Positions 56,681 through 64,000 of a stretch of DNA of 64,000 nt are shown piece by piece. The notes under the pieces were generated by a model. It saw only the letters and a program-made list of their open reading frames with translations. It had not been told where the DNA came from and did no database searches. The stretch is from Isoetes taiwanensis (taxonomy: Eukaryota; Streptophyta; Lycopodiopsida; Isoetales; Isoetaceae): positions 4,343,025 through 4,407,024 of the forward strand of contig JAJEKV010000062.1 in the NCBI GenBank assembly GCA_021234155.1, read 5' to 3'. The stretch's first letter is position 1; the number at the start of each line of letters is the position of its first letter. A program made the translations under genes and the position numbers.

Positions 56681-57380
56681 AAACTTTTTTTTTTTTTTAG
56701 CACGCCAGCCTAACCAAGCGTGCAACCCTCCTTGCAATTCTAGGCTATCCACGTAGCAGTTCCAAATCAGTCAAACCTTAGGTGGCATGACATTAAGCCG
56801 TTGAATCTGCATTTTCGTAAATCGACGGCCATGGAAATTAGAAATGGCTAAAATTTGACCCGGAGAATTGGAAGGACGTTCGTTCGAAGGCCCGTTCCTA
56901 CACCGATCTGATTACACTGAGAGGTTTCTTCCAACGACCTCATATTCTTACGGCTTTCTTGCAAGCACCTGATATTCTTCCTGCGATCTAGAGGCAGGTT
57001 AGTATTTTACTTTCAAGGATTTTCAAGGATTTGTCCATATCCATTCGTGGATTTCTTTGGATTTGTTTCTTCGTGCTCATGTTGATAACCTAGCATCAAA
57101 AGTCTTCTCCTTTTCTCGGTCTTCCTTCAATCTACTTTTTCATCACTATTTTTCCTTGGACAGTTACGGTTTCAGCGGCGTTGTTCGATATGGGGCTTTC
57201 ATCATTTTTGTTCCGGCTATTTCAACATTTTTGTTCCGGCTATCAAGCTCTATTTTAAGCTTTTAGATCGATTCAGATGTTTCAATGTTTTTTATGGCTT
57301 ACCTCACCATTTCTCCTTCGGAAATCTAACACCAGAGAGTCCAAGGATTTGAAAACGCCGGAAGCCTTGGAAGCCAAGTT
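56681..57380. other. Probable 5' region of an unrecognised plus-strand gene
   Basis: A T-run follows the copia remnant; then mixed sequence with short frames (57057-57266). No recognisable protein. Confidence 0.3.
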
Positions 57381-59015
57381 TGGTACCGTTTTACAATTCG
57401 CCTGTATGCATATTTATGTCAGTTGCTGCCCTTGCCATTTGCGCTGCTCGTGGAGGTCTTTATATCTCAGGTAAGATTTTTTGCCATGGCCTCTGTAGCC
57501 TAAACCTGATGATGCCCAAAGCACATATTCTCTCTCACCTTAACATTAGGCTGCGACCATGATTTTCATGCCCGATAAGCCTTGTCAATTCTCGGAAATT
57601 TCTCAAAAGCTGCTCTCCCTGTCCTTTCTGGCTGCCAAACAGAAGTAAGAGCACATACCTGATGTGGGCTATTAAATATGAGAAACTCCCATTAGTAAGA
57701 TCATTTTGTAAACACCTTTTGAATCATTTGCAGGAGATTCATTTGCAGCAGCTTCCTTTGGCATTCTTAGATCTAAATCCCCAACGTTTAAAGCTAATTG
57801 TAGATCTAATTGTATACATAATATAAAGCTGCTGACATTGTGCTCTTGCAGTTTATTTCCAGTGAATATTTGGTAGAGGAACAATACTTGCATCTGGCAT
57901 TCTACTCCAACATTGTCTTGGCATTTAATTGAAGGTGCTGCTTTTTTGTTCTCATCGTCTATAAGTTTATGTCATTTTCTAAGCTTACGTCATGTTCACA
58001 TGTACTTTAATCAGTGCTCTGAAGATTATGCACACGTACCCAAGAGCCTTCCAGATCTTTGTCGCAGTTACACTTGCCTTGGGCCAGGTATGCATTGATT
58101 ATCTTTATTATGTGGGGGAATGGCCTTCAGCTAAAGCTTGTTTGTATTCCCTGGAAAACACATCGCAATGGAGATATTTACTGGCATTTCCCTGGCAGCA
58201 TGCTTGGTTGTAACGGGCCCATGGTAGACCACTCGAGTATTCGAACCTTGAATGTGCATGTGGGGCGTTCCCGAGACACCGGCATAAATGGGTAGAAGCG
58301 ACTACTCATAAACGTCTAGACGGTTTTGCCCAGTTGGTTAAGGGCATGTCGGTTAGGAATGTTACAGTTGGTATCAGAGCAGGTCTCGAGTTCGAGTCTC
58401 CATGGTGTCTATATGCATGGGTAATTTGCAAAGACTTGGTAATCATTGTGACATGGTATAACATAGACATGGTATAGCCTTGGATGCTCGAGGACGAGCA
58501 TAGTTCTAGTGGGAGGCTATACTTGGGCCCATGGTAGACCGGCTTTCGAGTATTCGAACCTTGAATGTGCACAATGGGGCATTCGAGACACCGGCATAAA
58601 TGGGTAGAAGCGACTACTCATAAACGTCTAGACGGTTTTGCCCAGTTGGTTAAGGGCATGTCGGTTAGGAATGTTACATTGGTGTTTGGGATGATTTACC
58701 TTGTAGCCCGTAATATTGTTAAGGTAGTGTTCTTATCATTTATATGCACATGGAAGCTTATCTTTTCTTTTCATCAGTTGCAGTAAATGCCATTTTTGCT
58801 ATCTAGAAGCTCTTTTACCAATCTTCTTCGTACCTTTTTGTGCTAGCTTGGATTGTTAAAGCCACATGTTGACATAATTTTCTGCCCACCTATTGCCTCC
58901 TAGCTTATCTCATCTGATCTACACAACAGGGAGATTATAATCATTGCAAGACTGCAAGCAAATTACCTGCACCTCCACAGAGTATTCTTGATAGCAGTAC
59001 AAGCCCTCTTGTAAG
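57381..59015 (+). CDS. Unrecognised spliced gene, candidate exons
   Basis: Exon-like segments with good borders: about 57381-57472 (hydrophobic CIFMSVAALAICAARGGLYI, donor CAG|GTAAG); 58014-58088 after CTTTAATCAG (ALKIMHTYPRAFQIFVAVTL, donor CAG|GTATGC); and 58931-59013 after CACAACAG (GDYNHCKTASKLPAPPQSIL, donor CTT|GTAAGT). The hydrophobic segments suggest a membrane protein. I do not recognise the family and other exons are uncertain. A TRIM element lies in the intron before the last segment. Confidence 0.3.
58209..58678 (+). mobile_element. Intact TRIM (terminal-repeat retrotransposon in miniature), 470 bp
   Basis: Two direct LTRs of about 160 bp (58209-58366 and 58518-58678; 5' LTR TGTAAC...GTTACA, 3' LTR start slightly diverged). 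TGGTATCAGAGC, an initiator-tRNA-Met primer site, lies at 58369-58380, and a purine tract AGTGGGAGG precedes the 3' LTR (58508-58516). A perfect 5-bp target duplication TTGGT flanks it (58204-58208 and 58679-58683). The internal domain is only about 150 bp and non-coding. Confidence 0.93.
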
Positions 59016-59083
59016 TAAGCTCTGTTTGACTCTCATGGAATTATCTCTAGTTGGATCATCCGTGAACCCCCCTTTGAAAAGGC

Positions 59084-60173
59084 TTATATTCTTAAATGTA
59101 CAATTTTGTTGCTAAATGAGCGATAGAGTTCCCTTCTAAACGAAGAACTGCCATGATTGTTTGTTGGAATAGCCCCACTTAAGTTTGTTAGACACATCAA
59201 AGGATTCGCTTCCCCATTTCCACACTGAAATTTTAAGTCTGCATATAAATAAAAAGACAAATTCAATATAAGTTTTTGATCTCTCCTCCCTTTTTCTCAT
59301 AAGTACAATGATTGGCCATCTCCAGTTTTATGGTGTTGAATAACATGCTAGTGATAGTGGTTTGGATTTTCACCAAATGATGAATTTGCAAACTAGCATT
59401 GCCATGATTGTTTGTTGGAATAGCCCCACTTAAGTTTGTTAGACACATCAAAGGATTAAACGATTCGGAAAAATACGAGAATCGGCCCACGACTTCTTGC
59501 CAAAGAGTTCACATCTAGCATCCTGTGGGCAGCTTACACTTGCTGCTTTGCATTTGGCCTCCCCATTTCCACACTGAAATTTTAAGTCTGCAGATAAATA
59601 CAAAGACAAATTCAATATAAGTTTTTGATCTCTCCTCCCTCTTTCTCATAAGTACAATGATTGGCCATCCCCAGTTTTATGGTGTTGAATAACATGCTAG
59701 TTATAGCATGTTGAATCTGGCCTTTCCAAGTTATAGTAGTCCCATAATAATGTGATTGACGGTTGGTGTTTTTGTAAGTAGGTTGTCTCTAGACTTATTA
59801 TTTGAAAGAAAATGCACAATTCTTGAAGTGATTCCTAAAAATTGTTATGGCTGGAATTTGCCACCATTGTTCTCCAAACTTTAAAACCTAAAGATGGAAT
59901 TTGTCCTAGCAAATTATTAAGTTGTATTCTATGACCACAAAGTTTGATTTATCGAAATTAGACTGTATTCTATTTAGACTGTTGGAATACAGTTTTAACT
60001 TATAGAGATGTAAGATCTCTCAAATAAATGGCTATCTTGCATGACAAATAAATAAAGTTTAGAGCTTGCTTCCCAAGATACTGATTTTCAAGAGCATATA
60101 GCTCTACTGGAATATTGCGTATAAAGTTATTGAAAGTGTAACCAATGAAGAACTGCCCGAAAGTTATTCAAAG
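59084..60173 (-). pseudogene. LRR receptor-like sequence, left part, degraded and duplicated
   Basis: Minus-strand LRR signatures: NFIRNIPVELYALENQYL (about 60110-60050) and CLTNLSGAIPTNNHG, the latter present twice (about 59200 and 59450). A block of about 145 bp is duplicated (59211-59356 and 59560-59706), and a block of about 58 bp is too (59149 and 59400). This is the continuation of the LRR sequence at 62804-63060, from which it is separated by a retrotransposon. Frameshifts throughout. Confidence 0.55.
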
Positions 60174-60570
60174 TGTTGGGGTGGTCACCACTCACCACAC
60201 TCATCACCACACGCATCACCACAGTCGTCACCACTCACCACACTTGTCACCACTCACCACATTCGTCACCACTCACCACACTTGTCACCACTCACCACAC
60301 TCATCATATACCGTATATAGAGTGATATACGCGCATGCACGCGTGCAGGATTTTTGCACGTATGCATTATGGAGGTATGATGATCACTGTGTTATCTGAG
60401 CAGAGAGAGAAGAACAGAGAGAGACGGTGTATTGGGGGAGATTATTTTCTTGATCTAGCTATGGAGATGATGATTCTTTGTGTTGTGCATTGCCTTGATC
60501 TGTTAGATTGAGCTTGGATTGTTGGGTTTTTCATCCTTCTTGCAAGGTTAGAGTCTAGGCTCTAACAATT

Positions 60571-60589
60571 TGGCGACCACAGTGGGAAA
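60571..60589 (+). promoter_or_regulatory. Primer-binding site of the gypsy element
   Basis: TGGCGACCACAGTGGGAAA, three bases after the 5' LTR, in the usual PBS position and of the TGGCGACnnnnnTGGG type common in plant Ty3/gypsy elements. Its exact reverse complement lies at 62385-62403, next to the 3' LTR. Confidence 0.7.
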
Positions 60590-60616
60590 CAAGAATTTGA
60601 GTTGAAGTATGTTAAG

Positions 60617-62032
60617 ATGGCTCAAGGAGCTCATAATCCAAGTGCCTATTTGAGTAGTGGTGCTGAAATAGAAGAGGAAACAGACCAGCAAGTAGCATTT
60701 CAGGATAATGGAGTATTACAAGGGTTCATTGAGACCGTGGATCTTTGGTATGCCAATATATACAGGTATTTGCAAGATCAGACGTATCCTTCATCATTTT
60801 CAAAGCAACAAAAGCATGCTCTTAGAGTACAAGCAGCTGGTTATGTGGTGCATGAAGCTATTCTTTATAAGAGGACTATGGAAGGTCTCTTATTAAGATG
60901 TGTTGCTGGTCAGCAAACTCATGATTTGTTGCAGCAAGCACATGATTGTCAGGGGCATTTTGCAGCTAGAACCACAGCTAGGAAGATCCTTCATTGGGGA
61001 TATTATTGGCCAACTCTTTACAAGGATACTAGAGACTTTGTTAGCAAATGTGAGAAGTGTCAAAGGCACAAGCAGTTAACAGGCCATAATAATATGCCAT
61101 TCCATCCTATTTTGAGTGTTGGTCCATTTCATATGTGGGGATTGGATTACATCGGGCCTATCAATCCTCCATCTTCCAAAGGTCATAAGTATATCTTGGC
61201 AGCCACATGCATGTTTACGAAGTGGGTAGAAGCAATTCCAGCAAAGCATGCTACAGAAAATACCACAGTAAGCTTTCTTTATCACAATTTGATTTCTCGG
61301 TTTGGTGTTCCAACCATTCTTTTGTCTGATCGGGGAACTCATTTCATGGGGAAAGTAGTAGCTCAGTTAACAGAAAAGATTGGTGTTCAACATGTGCAAG
61401 CTTCTGCTTATTATCCACAGGGCAATGGGCAAGCTGAGTCTACTAACAAAATTCTGAAAGCTATCTTAGCCAAAACAGTGAAGGATAATCAAAGAAATTG
61501 GCATGAAGCCTTGACAGGTGCCTTATGGAGTTTCAGGTGTACTTACAAGTTGGCTACATGATTTACACCATTTGAATTGGTTTATGGAGTGCAGGCTGTG
61601 ATGCCTATTCATTTGGACATTCCTTTGTGTTCATTTGTGGAGCTACCTTATTATGAGAATTTGGGAGAAGTTCCAACTCCAAATCAAGTGCATAATAGGA
61701 TGGATGATTTGTTGCAATTGCAAGAGATGAGACAAGAAGCAGCAGACTTCAATATGAGGCATAAACAGAAAGTAAAGTTTATCAAAGACAAGTTACAGGT
61801 TGTCAATCCATTTGAGGAAGGGCAATTGGTGTTGTGCAGAACCACTAAGAAGCATCTATTCAAATTTCAAAGCCCATGGGAAGGCCCATTTCTGATTGAT
61901 AAAGAGGTACCAGGTGGGGCTTTCTATTTGATGACTCCAGAAGGGGAATTGTTGCCTAATCCCAGAAATGGCAAGGATCTCAGGCCTTATTTTGAAAGAA
62001 GTACTTTTCTAAGGGATTTGGAGTTGGCATAG
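60617..62032 (+). pseudogene. Ty3/gypsy integrase with an in-frame TGA
   Basis: 60602-61561 and 61577-62032 are one reading frame interrupted by TGA at 61559-61561. Features in order: a short N-terminal lead (MAQGAHNPSAYLSSG); the HHCC zinc-binding region (GHFAARTTARKILHWGYYWP, then CEKCQ); the catalytic core with Asp in LDYIGPI, Asp in LLSDRGTHF and Glu in QGNGQAESTNK (D,D-35-E); then, after the stop, FTPFELVYG and a C-terminal domain ending DLRPYFERS. All catalytic residues lie before the stop. The pol region normally preceding integrase is deleted. Confidence 0.9.
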
Positions 62033-62803
62033 CTCCAATTCTGAGAGAATTGTGGAGAATTTTTTGGGTTACAGCAGGTCGTTTTCTGTAAAACAGATGG
62101 TGACAGATCAATAATACTTCATCTATCCTACATCAAAAGATGCGTTTCGCGATCACGAATCCAACGAGCTATGGTGCAGGTCAAGCGGAGTTCGAACTCA
62201 AGATATCAGCTTTCAAAGTTTGCCACGATTCACAAAGACTCTGTTTCGTCACCGCTATTTTGGACCAGGTTGTTTGTATTAGTCATTTGGATTTGAGGAG
62301 GGTGTAAATGTGTCATTTGGGGACATGTCCCAAGGACCATATGAGTTTGTTTTGTTGTGGGTTCTCCGCCACGGAGTGGCACATTTTCCCACTGTGGTCG
62401 CCATTGTTGGGGTGGTCACCACTCACCACACTCATCACCACACGCATCACCACAGTCGTCACCACTCACCACACTTGTCACCACTCACCACATTCGTCAC
62501 CACTCACCACACTTGTCACCACTCACCACACTCATCATATACCGTATATAGAGTGATATACGCGCATGCACGCGTGCAGGATTTTTGCACGTATGCATTA
62601 TGGAGGTATGATGATCACTGTGTTATCTGAGCAGAGAGAGAAGAACAGAGAGAGACGGTGTATTGGGGGAGATTATTTTCTTGATCTAGCTATGGAGATG
62701 ATGATTCTTTGTGTTGTGCATTGCCTTGATCTGTTAGATTGAGCTTGGATTGTTGGGTTTTTCATCCTTCTTGCAAGGTTAGAGTCTAGGCTCTAACACA
62801 AAG

Positions 62804-63065
62804 TGAGGTCTAAATATGCCTTTAAAGTTATTGGAACTGAGATATAAGTATGCCTAATTAGGCCTTCAGGAATGCTGCCTGTAAAGTTATTGGAACTCAG
62901 AGCAGAATAATGACCCAGCCCTTCAGGAATGCTGCCTGTAAAATTATTGGAATTGATGCGCAAATGAATCAAAGCAGAACAATTACCCAGCTTTTCAAGG
63001 ATATTGCATGTCAAACTGTTGGTATAAAGGTATAGGCATACGAGAGTAGGGCAGTTTTAGAACAA
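62804..63065 (-). pseudogene. LRR receptor-like sequence, right part
   Basis: Minus-strand frame LGNCSALIHLRINSNNFTGS followed by IPEGLG, then a second SSNNFTGSIPEGL: plant extracellular LRR repeats of about 24 residues, as in LRR receptor kinases. The repeat unit is visible in the DNA (CAGGAATGCTGCCTGTAAAR twice). Continues into 60173 beyond the gypsy insertion. No kinase domain is present in the window. Confidence 0.65.
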
Positions 63066-63375
63066 TCAACGAATATTGGCAAAGCCTAACACACATCAAC
63101 ATGTTGACCACATTTCAACAACATAGCTATTTTGAATCTTCTCTACATTGTATATATGCCGTACAACATACAAATGGAATAGGATTTTCAAAACTTAATT
63201 TATCGTAGGATCTTAATTTTTTAAGATCTAAGGCTAGCGAAATTAACAAACGACCAATAAGCGTAAGCACAAATGAACGACCAATAATTGGCACACTTGA
63301 TCCTTCTAACAATAGGCACCTTCTTTCCAGCAAACTATTATCAAAATTTAATTGATTGATTAACAAGAGCAATAA
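63066..63375. other. No gene recognised
   Basis: AT-rich; an 81-codon minus frame has no recognisable similarity. Confidence 0.4.
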
Positions 63376-63675
63376 ATGGCTAATCTTCCAAGTTCAAGTC
63401 GACAAGGATCTTCAAACAAACGGCACAAATACCATGAAGGCAAACATTTCTACAAGAAGACGTTCCCAATTGCCTTGTCGTATGCAATCATTGCACACAA
63501 GTCACAAGGAGGAACCATAGAAGGAAAAGCTATCATCGTTGTTAAAAAAGCATTTTCTCCTGGTCTACTATATGTAATGTTCTCCAGAGTTAAAACAAGA
63601 GATCAAATAAGAGTAGTGAGGCCAATACAAGCGACAGACTTCGTACCAAACAACAACCTCGCATGGCTCGCTTAG
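63376..63675 (+). pseudogene. PIF1-type helicase C-terminal fragment
   Basis: Reads FPIALSYAIIAHKSQGGTIE, then AFSPGLLYVMFSRVKTRDQI: helicase motif V (AHKSQG) and motif VI (SRVKTR) of PIF1/RRM3-like helicases, ending AWLA at TAG 63673. The Walker motifs are absent, so this is only the C-terminal tenth. Its sequence differs from the Helitron helicase at 15.6 kb (AHGQLYTAFTRV), so it derives from another helicase or Helitron family. Confidence 0.75.
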
Positions 63676-64000
63676 GTAAATACTAACAGAGTATAAGCCT
63701 CTAGAAATAAATAATAATAAAAAAAAAAAAATAAATTGAACACCTTGATATTTCCAGAATCATAATGGGCAACGACAAAGGCAGTAGCAGTAAGAGCACA
63801 TCGAAGAAACGTCCGCAGGCTAGCCAAGTAAGCATCAGGGTATTTTTTAAGCGCCCTATATTTTTATAGGGCCAGAAACAACTGGCTACTAACCATGTAG
63901 AATAAATAACTTGGCGTAGTTTGGTCTGGCGATATTTTGCACCTTCTTGCTAAGATGGCGTAACTGAACTAGCGCAACTATGATATTTTTATTTTGCTAC
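63676..64000. other. Non-coding right edge with a small hairpin
   Basis: An A-rich run (63708-63736) and a short inverted repeat GCCCTAT...ATAGGGC (63853-63872). No gene seen. Confidence 0.4.

Larger units (their letters stand above)
60174..62798 (+). mobile_element. Young non-autonomous Ty3/gypsy element, 2625 bp
   Basis: Direct LTRs 60174-60567 and 62405-62798, each 394 bp, start TGTTGGGG and end CTCTAACA. I see no differences between them. A perfect 5-bp target duplication CAAAG flanks the element (60169-60173 and 62799-62803). The LTR 5' part contains CACCACTCACCACA tandem repeats. The interior (1837 bp) encodes only integrase: gag, protease, RT and RNase H are missing. Identical LTRs mean a very recent insertion, necessarily mobilised in trans. 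Confidence 0.95.

Noticed and set aside
58321..58400. tRNA-derived SINE (CCCAGTTGGTTAAGGGC and GTTCGAGTC words)
   Set aside because: The segment is explained fully as the LTR and primer site of the TRIM, which has its own target duplication.
62308..62630. His/Thr/Ser-rich proteins (also at 60145-60399)
   Set aside because: They read through the CACCACTCACCACA tandem repeats of the gypsy LTRs and appear identically in both LTRs.

Overview
The window is nuclear DNA from a land plant, AT-rich and dominated by degraded transposable elements, with spliced genes among them. The best lineage clue is a complete 12-exon gene for the ciliary dynein-arm assembly factor DNAAF11 (LRRC6/tilB) at 52575-55584. 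Such a gene implies motile flagellated sperm, so a fern, lycophyte, bryophyte, cycad or Ginkgo rather than a flowering plant. With the heavy, varied transposon load, I favour a fern-like genome (inference).

Layout, first half. A calmodulin-like EF-hand gene is cut by the left edge. 6795-8099 is a broken ORF of unknown function split by a clean 709-bp non-autonomous CACTA element. A large decayed Helitron fills about 9.0-16.95 kb: two small accessory ORFs, an Arg-rich repeat protein, a zinc finger, an HUH replicase and a PIF1-type helicase. Its 3' part carries three tandem SINE-like tRNA-derived units and a captured PHT1 phosphate-transporter fragment. A non-autonomous relative lies at 30.25-30.93 kb. 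19.6-26 kb holds a LINE tail with 15-bp target duplications, a longer decayed non-LTR retrotransposon, a copia 3' end with its LTR, and a broken histone H3 variant with centromeric-H3-like features (24189-25047). At 27.0-27.3 kb a GDSL lipase first exon is fused to a GH9 endoglucanase fragment.

Second half. A truncated beta-mannanase (35762-36437), a broken PPR gene (about 40 kb) and a multiply damaged acyl-lipid desaturase (41.0-42.55 kb) lie on the minus strand. The most unusual locus is 44754-50142 on the minus strand: consecutive exons encode a ParB/DGQHR-like domain, a methyltransferase-like domain and an FCP1-type HAD phosphatase. Its introns and 3' flank, but none of its predicted exons, carry copies of an 18-bp palindrome, CTCGACTCGCGAGTCGAG. 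After DNAAF11 come copia remains, an unrecognised spliced gene with an intact 470-bp TRIM in an intron, and an LRR-receptor pseudogene. That pseudogene is split by a very young 2625-bp Ty3/gypsy derivative that keeps only integrase between apparently identical LTRs. A PIF1 helicase fragment ends the window.

There is no operon-like organisation. Functional links are limited to the Helitron's own ORFs and the multi-domain gene at 45-50 kb. No tRNA, rRNA or CRISPR locus was found.
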